This document shows positions 45,407 to 54,544 of a DNA stretch of 64,000 bases, piece after piece; within the stretch, counting starts at the first letter, position 1, and each line of letters opens with the position of its first letter. This DNA comes from Chloroflexota bacterium (lineage in GTDB: Bacteria > Chloroflexota > Anaerolineae > Anaerolineales > Villigracilaceae), in contig JACPYX010000007.1 of assembly GCA_016195815.1 (NCBI GenBank), positions 434,001-498,000 on the forward strand, written 5' to 3'. The notes under the pieces were generated by a model, which saw nothing but the letters and a program-made list of their open reading frames with translations, had not been told where the DNA came from and made no database searches. Made by a program: the position numbers and the translations under genes.

Positions 45407-46156
45407 ATGCTGATAACAGAGAATATTACCAAAACGTTTGGCGGAATCAAGGCCGTGGATGATTGTTCCATTAAAGTCGCGCAAGGCTTGATTACCGGTT
45501 TGATTGGCCCCAATGGATCCGGGAAAACCACTCTGTTCAACATGGTCACAGGCTTATACAAACCGGATGCCGGGAAAATCAGCCTGAAAGGAAATCAAAT
45601 TCAAGGATTGAAACCAAGCAAGATTTATCACCAGGGGATTGGTCGTACATTCCAAATCACGCGCCTGTTTTGGAAAATGACAGTTCTAGAGAACATGATC
45701 GTTCCCGTGCGGCAGATTGGCTGGCAGACCCTGCTCAGCCGGGGCGTCAAGAAACATGAAGAAGAACAGGCAATGGAACTGCTGCACTGGGTGGGACTAT
45801 CCCAATATCGCGACGAAGAAGTTCGGAAATTATCTTTCGGCCAGCAAAAACTGATCGAGTTTGTTGCCGTGCTCATGTCAGACCCTGACTTGATCCTTCT
45901 CGATGAGCCAGCCGGCGGCGTCAACCCAGTCATGATCGAAAAGATGATGGAAATGGTGGATGACTTGAACAGCAAGGGCAAAACTTTCCTGCTGGTGGAA
46001 CATAACATGCGATTGGTCATGGAACTTTGCCAGCACATTATTGTCCTTGACCACGGCCAGAAAATCGCCGAGGGCGTGCCATCCGAAGTTCAAAACAATC
46101 CATTGGTACTCGAAGCCTACTTAGGGAGCACCCAAAATGCCAATGCTAGTGCTTGA
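45407..46156 (+). CDS. livG: ABC transporter ATP-binding protein LivG
   Basis: A 249-residue ATPase. Walker A GPNGSGKTTLFNMVTG, the LivG-specific GIGRTFQITRLFWKMTVLEN stretch, the signature LSFGQQKLIEFVAVL (LSFGQ), Walker B LILLDEPAGGVNP and the switch histidine in LLVEHNM. It energises import with LivF. ATG at 45407 is chosen for GAGGAAAAC upstream; the frame is open for eleven codons earlier into livM. It overlaps livF by 20 bp. Confidence 0.93.
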   Translation: MLITENITKTFGGIKAVDDCSIKVAQGLITGLIGPNGSGKTTLFNMVTGLYKPDAGKISLKGNQIQGLKPSKIYHQGIGRTFQITRLFWKMTVLENMIVPVRQIGWQTLLSRGVKKHEEEQAMELLHWVGLSQYRDEEVRKLSFGQQKLIEFVAVLMSDPDLILLDEPAGGVNPVMIEKMMEMVDDLNSKGKTFLLVEHNMRLVMELCQHIIVLDHGQKIAEGVPSEVQNNPLVLEAYLGSTQNANASA

Positions 46157-46916
46157 AAACGTGATAGCCAGTTACATAGCCGGCGTGGAAATATTACGCG
46201 GGCTAAGTCTGCGTGTTGAAGAAGGCGAGATCGTCTGCCTGGTCGGCCCGAATGGCGCGGGCAAGTCCACGGTTCTGCGCACCATCTCCGGCTTCCTTCG
46301 TCCTACCGTTGGCAAAATTACTTTTAATGACAAGTCTATTGCGGGTATGCCGCCGGATCAAATCCTGAAACACGGGATTACCCATGTGCCGCAGGGGCAC
46401 AGCGTCTTCCCCAAGATGACAGTCCATGAAAATCTCTTGATGGGCGCGTTTACAGTGAAAGACCGCGCAGTGGTTTCTGGGCGTCTGGAGAAAGTATATG
46501 CACTCTTTTCGTTTCTCAAGGGACGTATGCATGAAAAAGCTGGCAACTTGTCTGGCGGGCAGCAGAAGATATTGGAGATCGGGCGCGCGTTGATGTTGGA
46601 ACCGCCGCTTATGATTCTTGACGAGCCTTCGCTGGGTCTTGCGCCGCAAACAATGGATGCATTGTTCAAGACAGTGGTGGATCTCAACCGCGCCGGTTTG
46701 ACGATCCTGATGGTGGAACAAAACGCGCGGCAGGGATTGGCCTCCTCTCATCGCGGCTATGTGCTTGAATTGGGTAAAGAGAAATTCGAAGGCACAGCCC
46801 AAAAATTGCTCGATAGCCCTGAGATGGCTAAACTTTATCTCGGCGGCTCTACGGACGACAGCCCGTATCGGCGCCGCGGCAAGAATCCCGCAGTTCCCCC
46901 TCCGAGCGCGCCATGA
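46137..46916 (+). CDS. livF: ABC transporter ATP-binding protein LivF
   Basis: A 259-residue ATPase with Walker A GPNGAGKSTVLRTISGFL, Q-loop region HVPQGHSVFPKMTVHENLLM, signature NLSGGQQKILEIGRALM, Walker B LMILDEPSLGLAP and ILMVEQNA. The last about 20 residues (RRRGKNPAVPPPSAP) extend beyond the usual LivF end. The gene begins inside livG and overlaps the following transporter by 4 bp. Together with livK, livH, livM and livG it completes a high-affinity importer. Confidence 0.93.
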   Translation: MPMLVLENVIASYIAGVEILRGLSLRVEEGEIVCLVGPNGAGKSTVLRTISGFLRPTVGKITFNDKSIAGMPPDQILKHGITHVPQGHSVFPKMTVHENLLMGAFTVKDRAVVSGRLEKVYALFSFLKGRMHEKAGNLSGGQQKILEIGRALMLEPPLMILDEPSLGLAPQTMDALFKTVVDLNRAGLTILMVEQNARQGLASSHRGYVLELGKEKFEGTAQKLLDSPEMAKLYLGGSTDDSPYRRRGKNPAVPPPSAP

Positions 46917-47815
46917 GCGGAGCATTGTGGGCGCTGGCGGCTGGAGCGGGCTTCGGCTTGTTCCAGTCTTTAAATCGGCAGGCTGTGCGCGGCATGGACG
47001 TGTATGTCGCCACATTCGTTCAACTGGCCGTTTCGGCTTTGATTCTGGGCGTGATTTCAATCCTGACTGAAGATCTACGCCCTCTGTTTACCGCGCCGCT
47101 CAGCGCATATTTCTATTTTGTCGCGGCAGGCTTTTTTCACTTTCTGATCGGGTGGACATTTTTGAATGCAAGCCAGAAGAAGATTGGCGCAGCGCGCACA
47201 AGTCCGTTGATTGGGACAAACCCTGTATTCGCCGCCATCCTCGCGGCTGTGACTTTGAGAGAATTTCCCACTTTGCTGGAATTGGCAGGGATTGGAATTA
47301 TCGTGGTGGGAGCCTATCTGGTATCGAGCGAAGACCTTGATTCGGATAATCAAAACAGGAAACCAAGATCGCTTGCTGTCATCCTTCAAACTTCATGGCT
47401 TGGATTAAGCGCCGCGTTTTTCTGGGCGATCAGCCCGATTTTTATTCGTCTTGGGTTAAAGGATTTGCCGTCTCCATTATTGGGTGTGACACTCGGTGTA
47501 ACGGCTAGCGCTATTGCCTATGCAATCATCCTGCTTTGGCAGCGCGGGCGCTGGATGGGCGTGCCGATCACCAACGAATCTTGGGTGTATAAATTGATCG
47601 CGGGCGTTTTGGTTGGCTTATCTACGTGGATGCGCTGGGTCGCATTGGACCTCGCGCCTGTGGCCGTCGTCCTTGCGTTGAGCATGATCTCCGCCCCCTT
47701 GGTGATTGTGTTTTCGCCGTTAATCTCCGGCAAACATCTTGAACGCGTGACAACCGTCTTATTGATCGGAACAGGTTTGATCCTGGCTGGCGCGCTGTTG
47801 TTGGTTTTTGTCTAA
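46913..47815 (+). CDS. EamA/DMT-family transporter
   Basis: A 300-residue membrane protein with about ten helices in two EamA repeats (GALWALAAGAGFGLFQSLNR at the start; TSWLGLSAAFFWAISPIF opens the second half). It could move a pathway substrate or product. It is coupled to livF by an ATGA overlap and followed 12 bp later by the amidohydrolase, so it belongs to the catabolic cluster. It is only distantly like the transporter at 29749. Confidence 0.82.
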   Translation: MSGALWALAAGAGFGLFQSLNRQAVRGMDVYVATFVQLAVSALILGVISILTEDLRPLFTAPLSAYFYFVAAGFFHFLIGWTFLNASQKKIGAARTSPLIGTNPVFAAILAAVTLREFPTLLELAGIGIIVVGAYLVSSEDLDSDNQNRKPRSLAVILQTSWLGLSAAFFWAISPIFIRLGLKDLPSPLLGVTLGVTASAIAYAIILLWQRGRWMGVPITNESWVYKLIAGVLVGLSTWMRWVALDLAPVAVVLALSMISAPLVIVFSPLISGKHLERVTTVLLIGTGLILAGALLLVFV

Positions 47816-47827
47816 GGCAGACGAATC

Positions 47828-48808
47828 ATGATCATCGATACACATGCTCACATCATCGTCCCTGAGATTCTGCGTGAAGCCGCGCCCGCCGAAGAGTGGC
47901 GTCCGCGCGTGGTGTGGAACAATGGAAAACAATTCATCGAATACGGCTCGAAGCGCATCGGCTCCGCGACGCGCGAATTTGTAACACCTGAAACAATTCT
48001 GGATGAGATAAAGAAATCAGGCGCAGACGCGGTCCTGCTTTGTCCGTGGGTGTCGCTGGTTCGGTATGAGGCAAAAGCCGAAGAATCGCTGGACGCGTGT
48101 CAGGTCCAGAATGACGCGCTCGCGTCGCTTGTAAAAAAATATCCGCAGAGAATCGCGGCGCTGGGCATGATCCCTCTTCAAGATGTCGCGCTTGCCATCA
48201 AAGAACTTGAGCGCTTGATGAAGTCCGGCTTGAAAGGCGTCGAGATCGGCACACATGTCAACGGCGTTTATCCCGGCGATGTGAATTTTCGTCCGTTTTG
48301 GGAGGCGTGCGAATCATTGGGCGCGTTCGTTTTTATTCACCCAGTGGAGGGCGGCGGGCGCGCAGAGTTGCGCGATTACTACATGTGGAACGTGATCGGC
48401 AACCCGCTGGAGACCACGGTCGCGGCGGGACATTTGATTCTGTCCGGCGTTATGGAGGCTTATCCGCGCCTGAAAATTTTACTGGCGCACGGCGGCGGCG
48501 CATTGCCTTATCTGCATGGACGATTGGAGCGCGGCTTCAAACAACGACCCGAAATTAACAAAGTGATTTCGCGCCCGCCGACCGAATATCTGAAACAATT
48601 TTATTTCGATACGATCACACACGACGCCGTTGTTTTAAAAAATCTGGTTGATTTCGTCGGCGCGGATCGTATCCTGCTCGGCTCTGATTATCCATTCGAC
48701 ATGGGCAACGAAAATCCCGTTGAGTTTGTGCGTTCGACGAAACTCGGCAATGAAGCAGAGAAACTGATTCTTGGCGATAATGCCGCGGACATATTTTGGC
48801 ATCGCTGA
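47828..48808 (+). CDS. ACMSD-type amidohydrolase/decarboxylase
   Basis: A 326-residue TIM-barrel metal enzyme of the amidohydrolase-2 group. The metal ligands are visible: IDTHAHIIVP (H6, H8), the barrel histidine in AFVFIHPVEGGG, the histidine in ILLAHGGGALPYLHGR and the aspartate in RILLGSDYPFDMG. This pattern is that of ACMSD, gamma-resorcylate and related decarboxylases, which remove CO2 from carboxylated aromatic or muconate-like acids. It fits a ring-degradation pathway together with the molybdenum hydroxylase downstream. The substrate is not deducible. A typical AAGGC-type RBS precedes the ATG weakly; 12 bp separate it from the transporter. Confidence 0.85.
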   Translation: MIIDTHAHIIVPEILREAAPAEEWRPRVVWNNGKQFIEYGSKRIGSATREFVTPETILDEIKKSGADAVLLCPWVSLVRYEAKAEESLDACQVQNDALASLVKKYPQRIAALGMIPLQDVALAIKELERLMKSGLKGVEIGTHVNGVYPGDVNFRPFWEACESLGAFVFIHPVEGGGRAELRDYYMWNVIGNPLETTVAAGHLILSGVMEAYPRLKILLAHGGGALPYLHGRLERGFKQRPEINKVISRPPTEYLKQFYFDTITHDAVVLKNLVDFVGADRILLGSDYPFDMGNENPVEFVRSTKLGNEAEKLILGDNAADIFWHR

Positions 48809-48824
48809 TTCATAAGGAGCAACC

Positions 48825-49904
48825 ATGCCCGATGAAAGAGTAGAAACTGCAATCAAAAACTGGGCGCCGCGTTTTACATCGCAAGGCGTGGACTATAACG
48901 ATTTCTTTCGCACCACCGCCCGCATTCAAAAATGGGACGAGTGGTGCCGCGAATGGGTGGCAACGGGCGATGTCCATTACGATCTTGCGGTGAAGGCGAA
49001 AGCAAAAGGAAATTTATGGAGCACCGGCGAAGCATATATCGCAGCGGCACTGAGTTACCATTTTGGGAAATTTGTTTTTCAGGATTATCACGACGAATAC
49101 ATGTCGGCCGCGAACAAATCGGTGGAGGCTTTCGCCAAAGGCCTGAAACTGCTCGACCCGACGGGTGAGCGCGTGGAAATTCCATTCGATGGCGCGACGA
49201 TGGTCGGGACTTTTCGCCGACCTGTGGATGCAGACAAGCGAAGCAGCCCTGTGGATAAACCGCCGCTCGTTCTGCTCCTGCCCGGGCTGGATTCAACGAA
49301 AGAAGAATTTTTCTACTGGGAAAACGTCTTTCTCAAACGCGGACTGGCGACTTTCTCGCTCGATGGGCCGGGTCAGGGCGAATGCGGATACAACTCACAT
49401 ATCCGCCCCGATTACGAAGCCGCCGTATCAACCGCACTAGATGTGCTGACGAAGCGCAAAGATATTGATCCAAAACGGATTGGTCTTGCGGGCGTCAGTC
49501 TGGGCGGATATTATGCGCCGCGCGCCGCGGCTTTCGAGCCGCGCGTCAAAGCCGCGGTAGGGAATTGTGGCCCATGGAATTTCGGCGAATGTTGGGAAAA
49601 CTTACCGGGGTTAACTCGCGCGGCGTTTAAACATCATTCAGGTGCAACGAGTGACGAAGACGCAAAAGTCCGCGCTCATAAGCTTACTTTGGACGGTGCG
49701 GCACAGAAGATCAAACAACCCTTGCTCATCATTCACGGTAAACTCGACCGTTTGATTCCGTGGGAACAGGCTCATAAGATTGTTGATGCTGTCGGATTAA
49801 ACGCCAAACTCGCAATGTTCGAAAACGGCAATCACGTTTGCAACAACATCCCATACATCTATCGTCCGCTCACCGCCGACTGGCTCAAGGAAAAACTCGG
49901 ATGA
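48825..49904 (+). CDS. Alpha/beta hydrolase of the 2,6-dihydroxypseudooxynicotine hydrolase-like type
   Basis: A 359-residue hydrolase. A helical N-terminal part (1-115, KWDEWCREWVATGDVHYDLA) precedes the alpha/beta core (120-359) with nucleophile S225 in LAGVSLGGYYAPR, acid D308 in IHGKLDRLIP and H337 in NGNHVCNN. An extra helical N-domain plus this core is the layout of FrsA-like esterases and of the C-C bond hydrolase of nicotine breakdown. It may cleave a C-C or ester bond in a ring-opening route. AAGGAGCAACC is a good RBS. It overlaps the alcohol dehydrogenase gene by 4 bp. Confidence 0.82.
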   Translation: MPDERVETAIKNWAPRFTSQGVDYNDFFRTTARIQKWDEWCREWVATGDVHYDLAVKAKAKGNLWSTGEAYIAAALSYHFGKFVFQDYHDEYMSAANKSVEAFAKGLKLLDPTGERVEIPFDGATMVGTFRRPVDADKRSSPVDKPPLVLLLPGLDSTKEEFFYWENVFLKRGLATFSLDGPGQGECGYNSHIRPDYEAAVSTALDVLTKRKDIDPKRIGLAGVSLGGYYAPRAAAFEPRVKAAVGNCGPWNFGECWENLPGLTRAAFKHHSGATSDEDAKVRAHKLTLDGAAQKIKQPLLIIHGKLDRLIPWEQAHKIVDAVGLNAKLAMFENGNHVCNNIPYIYRPLTADWLKEKLG

Positions 49905-50923
49905 AAGCGCTTGTTGTCAAAGAGTTTGGCGGACCGTTGATCCTGGAAGATGTGCCTGTTCCGCAGCCCGGTGCGGATGAGGCGCTGATCCGCGTCAAAG
50001 CCTGCGCGGTGGATCAGTTCGATCTGACGATTCGCGACGGAAAATTCCCCACCGCCAAAACGCCGATCATTCTCGGACATGAAATCGCGGGCGTGGTCGA
50101 AGCGGTTGGCGCGAACGCTGACAATGTCAAACCGGGCGACCGCGTGACCAGCACACTTTATCTCACTTGCGGAAGATGCCGTTACTGCCTGACGGGCCGC
50201 GAAACCATCTGCGCCGACTTCAAAGGGTATATTGGAATCCACACGCCCGGCGCATACGCCGAATACACAACCATACCTGCTGTGAATTTGGTGAAACTGC
50301 CAGAGTCGATTTCCTTCCCCGAAGGAAGCGTGATAGCCAACGCAATTGGAACTCCCTATCATGCGCTGACCAAGCGCGCGAAAGCCCGGTTAGGCGAACG
50401 CGTGATTATCACAGGCGCGGGCGGAGGCGTCGGCGCGCACGCCATCCAACTTGCGAAGAGGATGGGAACTTTTGTGATGGCAGTGGATATCGGCGAAGAG
50501 AAACTCGCGCTGGCGCGCGATCTCGGCGCAGATGTCGTATTCGACGCTTCGTCCGGTGATTTTTCAGCCGCCGCGCGCAAATGGACAAATGATGAAGGCG
50601 CCGATGTTATTCTTGAACTGGTGGGCACAGCCACCTTCGAATCATCGCTCAAATCATTGGCGCGCGGCGGGCGCATGGTCATTGTCGGTTCGCATACGGG
50701 TGCTGAATTGAAAGCCAGCCCGCAGGCGCTGATTGCCAACGAATGGGAGATTCTTGGTTCGCGCAACGTCGCAAAACGCGAGTTGGCTGAAGTCATCGCA
50801 TTGGTCGCGGCGGGGCGCGTCAAACCGATTGTCACAGGAACTTATCCGCTTGAAGAAGCGGAGTGGTTGCATCAACGGTTGAGAAAACAGGAAATTATCG
50901 GTCGTATTGTTCTGGAACCCTAA
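49901..50923 (+). CDS. Zinc-dependent alcohol dehydrogenase (MDR family)
   Basis: A 340-residue medium-chain dehydrogenase. Catalytic zinc region: AVDQFDLTIRDG (Asp in place of the usual Cys-Arg-x-Asp start) and GHEIAGVVEAVG; structural zinc cysteines TCGRCRYCLTGRETIC; Rossmann motif GAGGGVGAHAIQLAKRMG. The unusual first zinc ligand position resembles other MDR proteins acting on allylic or aldehyde substrates, so activity may differ from ethanol-type enzymes. The ATG at 49901 overlaps the hydrolase stop; the frame is open upstream but inside that gene. The CoxG-like gene follows after 14 bp. Confidence 0.86.
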   Translation: MKALVVKEFGGPLILEDVPVPQPGADEALIRVKACAVDQFDLTIRDGKFPTAKTPIILGHEIAGVVEAVGANADNVKPGDRVTSTLYLTCGRCRYCLTGRETICADFKGYIGIHTPGAYAEYTTIPAVNLVKLPESISFPEGSVIANAIGTPYHALTKRAKARLGERVIITGAGGGVGAHAIQLAKRMGTFVMAVDIGEEKLALARDLGADVVFDASSGDFSAAARKWTNDEGADVILELVGTATFESSLKSLARGGRMVIVGSHTGAELKASPQALIANEWEILGSRNVAKRELAEVIALVAAGRVKPIVTGTYPLEEAEWLHQRLRKQEIIGRIVLEP

Positions 50924-50937
50924 AGAGTGAGTGTGAA

Positions 50938-51378
50938 ATGCAGATCAATGATTCGTTTGTGATCAACGCCCCGCAGGATAAAGTTTGGGAATTCCTTTTC
51001 GATATTTCAAAGCTCTATCAATGTGTGCCCGGCATCGAATCGGCTGAAGCGATGGACGACAAAACCTATCGCGGCAAACTGGTCATCAAAGTGGGACCCA
51101 TTCGATCGGAATTCGGCGGCACGGTGACTCTGACGGAAGTAGAAGCGCCGAATCGAATCGCAGGCATGTTGGAAGGAGACGACAAATCCAGCGCGTCGTC
51201 CGTCAAAGCCACATTTACGGGGACTTTGACTCCCGTAGACGGCGGGACGGAAGCCGCGTTTCAAGTGGAAGCGAACCTGCGCGGCAGGCTGGCGCAATTC
51301 GGCGGACCTGTCATCACCGCCACTGCAAAAAAGTTAACGGCCGAATTTGCCAAGAATTTGAGAGCGCAGCTTGAATAG
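50938..51378 (+). CDS. CoxG-like SRPBCC protein
   Basis: A 146-residue START/Bet-v-1-like protein beginning INDSFVINAPQDKVWEFLFD and holding the CVPGIESAEAMDDKTYRGKL segment typical of CO dehydrogenase subunit G (CoxG). CoxG anchors or delivers molybdenum hydroxylases and their quinone partner at the membrane. It stands directly before the genes for such an enzyme. GAGTGAGTGTGAA precedes the ATG weakly. The long C-terminal membrane anchor of some CoxG proteins is absent here. Confidence 0.88.
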   Translation: MQINDSFVINAPQDKVWEFLFDISKLYQCVPGIESAEAMDDKTYRGKLVIKVGPIRSEFGGTVTLTEVEAPNRIAGMLEGDDKSSASSVKATFTGTLTPVDGGTEAAFQVEANLRGRLAQFGGPVITATAKKLTAEFAKNLRAQLE

Positions 51379-51381
51379 CTT

Positions 51382-51465
51382 ATGTCATTGCGAGTCTTCG
51401 AAAAGCAATCCCAATTCGACGAGGAGATTGCTTCGGACGGAAGAGCAGCGTCCTCGCAATGACAT
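51382..51465. repeat. Small palindromic intergenic repeat
   Basis: Perfect 13-bp outer inverted repeat ATGTCATTGCGAG / CTCGCAATGACAT enclosing about 58 bp with a second imperfect pairing (GAAAAGCAATC / GATTGCTTC). It fills nearly the whole 99-bp gap between the CoxG-like gene and the FAD-subunit gene. The sequence style (ends TGTCATTGCGAG) is that of dispersed REP/MITE-like palindromes known from several bacterial genomes. When transcribed it would fold into a long hairpin. Confidence 0.75.
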
Positions 51466-51477
51466 GATTATTATTTT

Positions 51478-52338
51478 ATGAACCCAATTAAATTTCTCGA
51501 ACCAACAGATTTTTCAGAAGCCTCGTCCCTGCTCGATCAATATACCGATGACGCAAAGATCATCGCGGGCGGCGTTTCTATCACGCTGATGCTTCAACAA
51601 AAATTGATCTCACCGTCTGTGCTTATCAGCCTCGGCCGCGTTTCAAATTATGATTTCATTCGTCACGATCAAGATGGTTTGCATATCGGCGCGTTAACCA
51701 AACTGCGCGACATCGAGCGATCGGATATTGTGAAAAAATTCTGTCCCGCACTGGCGCATACATTCAGCGTGGTTGGAAATGTGCGCGTGCGCAATCAGGC
51801 AACCATCGGCGGGAATCTGTCCGCGGCAGATTATGCGGCGGATCCGCCGTCCATGTTGGCTGCGCTCAATGCGCGGGTTCAGGTTCAGGGTCCAGAAAAG
51901 AAGCGTGAAATTTCCCTCGGTAAATTTTTTCTCGGCTTCTACACCACCGCGCTCGAGTCGAACGAAATCCTCACTGAAGTTGTCATTCCAAATTTGTCAT
52001 CCTCTGCACGCGCGGCGTATCACAAATATACATCCATCTCCGCGGAGGGACGCCCGTGTGTGGCAGTGGGCGCGGTTGCTGATTTTGATGCCGATGGAAA
52101 ATGTTTGGATTTGCGGATCGCGGTGGGCGCGGCGGTTGAGACCCCACAGCGATTAAACAGCGCCGAAGCGATGGCACGCGGTCAAATCCTGACCGATGAA
52201 CTGGTCGCCGCTATCGCGGAGGAATACTCGTTGAGGCTTGACCCGTTAACAGACGTGCGCGGTTCGGCATGGTATCGCAAAGAGATGATCCGCGTGTTCG
52301 TGAAGCGCGCGTTGCAGGAGGTGCGGAATGATCGGTGA
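51478..52338 (+). CDS. Molybdenum hydroxylase FAD-binding (medium, CoxM-like) subunit
   Basis: A 286-residue FAD subunit of the xanthine dehydrogenase/CO dehydrogenase family. IIAGGVSITLMLQQKL (about 31-46) is the first FAD-pyrophosphate segment and VRNQATIGGNLSAADYAADP (about 103-122) the second. It passes electrons from the 2Fe-2S subunit to an external acceptor. No RBS is obvious: the palindrome ends 12 bp before the ATG, so translation may depend on that structure. It overlaps the large-subunit gene by 11 bp. Confidence 0.92.
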   Translation: MNPIKFLEPTDFSEASSLLDQYTDDAKIIAGGVSITLMLQQKLISPSVLISLGRVSNYDFIRHDQDGLHIGALTKLRDIERSDIVKKFCPALAHTFSVVGNVRVRNQATIGGNLSAADYAADPPSMLAALNARVQVQGPEKKREISLGKFFLGFYTTALESNEILTEVVIPNLSSSARAAYHKYTSISAEGRPCVAVGAVADFDADGKCLDLRIAVGAAVETPQRLNSAEAMARGQILTDELVAAIAEEYSLRLDPLTDVRGSAWYRKEMIRVFVKRALQEVRNDR

Positions 52339-54544
52339 ATCGGTTCCGATGCTTGACTCGCTTGCGCGCGTAACAGGCACGCTGGATTACATGATCAATT
52401 TGCGACTGCCAAACATGCTCGTTGGCAAAATCGTCCGCAGTCAATCGCCTCATGCAAAATTATTGAAGGTGGATATAACGAACGCTTTGCAAGTTCCAGG
52501 CGTGATTGCAATTCTCACAGGCGCAGACTTGGGAGCGAACGCGTTTTACGGCGCGGGGATCAAAGATCAGGGCGTTGTCGCGGTAGATCGCGTGCGTTAT
52601 GTCGGTGAGCCGATTGCGGCTATCGCGGCTGAAAGTTTGGATGCCGCTGAAGAGGCGGAGTTATTGATTGATATCGAATACGACGAACTGCCAGCGGTGT
52701 TCGACGCGCAGGCAGCGATTCAAGCAGGCGCGCCGACTTTGCACGAGAAGTTCCCGAATAATATTTTCAAACATGCCAAATTGCGGCACGGCGATTTAGA
52801 TGTCGCATTTGCCGAAGCGGACGAAATCTTTGAAGATACGTTTACCAGTCCGCCCGCGCAACAGGCTTCTTTGGAACCGCACGTGAGCGCCGCGCAATGG
52901 GATGGCGAGCGCCTGACAATTTGGACCGCTTCGCAGGCGCCGTTCATGGTGCGTAAAACATTATCTGAAATTTTTGGAATTGCGCCTGAAGCGGTGCGCG
53001 TGATTGTCCCGCCGCTCGGAGGCGGGTACGGCGGCAAAGGTCACATCCGCATCGAACCTTTGGCCGCGGCGATGGCGCGCAAGACGAATGGTCGTCCTGT
53101 AAAGTTTGCGCTTTCACGTGCCGAAGAGTTTGTCACTGTGACCAAACATGCCGCGTCCATCACGCTCAAGACAGGCGTAAAACGCGATGGAACATTTACG
53201 GCGCGGCAGGTCACGCTTTACTGGAACGGCGGCGCATACGCAGACGCCAGTCCGTTGCTGGTGCCTGCGGGCATGGTGCGTTCCGTGGGTCCGTATCGCA
53301 TCCCTGCCGTGCATGTGGACTCTTACGGCATTTACACAAACTTACCTCCTGCGGGCGCGTATCGCGGCGCGATGAGTTCGCAGACCACCTGGGCATACGA
53401 ATCGCAGATGGACATCATCGCGCGCAAGATGGGCTGGGACCCGCTGGAATTTCGGATGAAGAATCTGTTTGTCTCTGGCGATCGGTTTGCCACAGGCGAG
53501 GAATTGCGTGATGTCCATTTTGTGGAATGTTTGGAAGCGTCCGCGAAGGGATTGGGCGCGCCCTCGTCCCCTGCCCTTCTCCCTGAGGGAGAGGGGAAAC
53601 GCGGTCGCGGCTATGGCGTGATGATGAAGAGCACGGTTGCCACATCAAAATCGCAGGCACGGTTGAAACTTACGGATGACGGAATGGTCACGCTGTTCAC
53701 CAGCACCGTCGAAATGGGACAAGGCGGACATACAACAATGGCGCAAATCACAGCAGAAGCCTTGGGGGTACCTCTCAGCGCAATAAAGATCATCGGACCT
53801 GATACTGCGATCACCCCATTCGACTCGACCACCTCCGCCAGCCGTTCGACAAGCATGATGGGAAATGCGGTCGTGGCGGCGTGCGGTTCGATGAGAAAGA
53901 AATTATTCGAACTCAGCGCGCCTTTGCTGGAGACTCCGCCTGATCAATTGCGAACCAAAAATGGATTTGTCGTTGCGAACGAAACATCCATTTCGTTTGG
54001 AGACATATTGAAGCGTAATAATTTGAATGAGCTAAATGAAGCGGGCGAATATTCCACATCGCTTGGACTTGATCCCGAAACGGGGCAGGGAGTCTCCACT
54101 CCACACTGGCATCAGGGCGCAGGTGCGGCGGAAGTGAAAGTGGATACTGAAACGGGCCGCGTCACGATCTTGCGGTATTCCGCTGCATCGTTTGCGGGGC
54201 GGGTTGTTAATCCGCGCATGGCGCAACTGCAAAACGACGGCAATGTGATCTTCGGTCTTGGCCCGGCGCTGATGGAAGAGATTGTCTTCGACGGCGGCCA
54301 GCCGACCAATCCGAATCTCGCGGATTATTCAATCCCATCCATTCGGGATATTCCGGTTGAATTGACCAGCATCTGCATCGAGTCGGACGAAGGTGAAATG
54401 CACGGCATCGGCGAGATGACGCTGCCGCCCGTCGCGCCTGCTATCGCGAATGCAATTGAAGACGCAATCGGCGTGCGAATTAAAGATCTGCCGATAACAG
54501 CCGAGAAAATTTTGCGCGCTTTACGGGAGAAGTCTCAGCCATGA
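52328..54544 (+). CDS. Molybdenum hydroxylase large (molybdopterin-binding, CoxL-like) subunit
   Basis: A 738-residue catalytic subunit. It has the N-terminal aldehyde-oxidase hammerhead domain (about 1-125), then molybdopterin-binding regions with PPLGGGYGGKGHIRIEPLAA, LPPAGAYRGAMSSQTTWAYE, EMGQGGHTTMAQITAEALG and STSASRSTSMMGNAVVAACG. A C-terminal HGIGEMTLPPVAPAIANAI contains the active-site glutamate (GIGEM). The AYRGAM loop replaces the AYxCSFR of true aerobic CO dehydrogenase, so this is a hydroxylase for an organic, probably ring or aldehyde, substrate. It overlaps both neighbours. Between residues about 405 and 425 there is a Pro/Glu/Gly-rich insert (SSPALLPEGEGKRGRGYGV). Confidence 0.92.
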   Translation: MIGESVPMLDSLARVTGTLDYMINLRLPNMLVGKIVRSQSPHAKLLKVDITNALQVPGVIAILTGADLGANAFYGAGIKDQGVVAVDRVRYVGEPIAAIAAESLDAAEEAELLIDIEYDELPAVFDAQAAIQAGAPTLHEKFPNNIFKHAKLRHGDLDVAFAEADEIFEDTFTSPPAQQASLEPHVSAAQWDGERLTIWTASQAPFMVRKTLSEIFGIAPEAVRVIVPPLGGGYGGKGHIRIEPLAAAMARKTNGRPVKFALSRAEEFVTVTKHAASITLKTGVKRDGTFTARQVTLYWNGGAYADASPLLVPAGMVRSVGPYRIPAVHVDSYGIYTNLPPAGAYRGAMSSQTTWAYESQMDIIARKMGWDPLEFRMKNLFVSGDRFATGEELRDVHFVECLEASAKGLGAPSSPALLPEGEGKRGRGYGVMMKSTVATSKSQARLKLTDDGMVTLFTSTVEMGQGGHTTMAQITAEALGVPLSAIKIIGPDTAITPFDSTTSASRSTSMMGNAVVAACGSMRKKLFELSAPLLETPPDQLRTKNGFVVANETSISFGDILKRNNLNELNEAGEYSTSLGLDPETGQGVSTPHWHQGAGAAEVKVDTETGRVTILRYSAASFAGRVVNPRMAQLQNDGNVIFGLGPALMEEIVFDGGQPTNPNLADYSIPSIRDIPVELTSICIESDEGEMHGIGEMTLPPVAPAIANAIEDAIGVRIKDLPITAEKILRALREKSQP

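Noticed and set aside
46203-47060. 285-residue minus-strand reading frame
   Set aside because: Antisense shadow of livF and the DMT transporter; rich in His/Arg/Pro as expected from the complementary frame.
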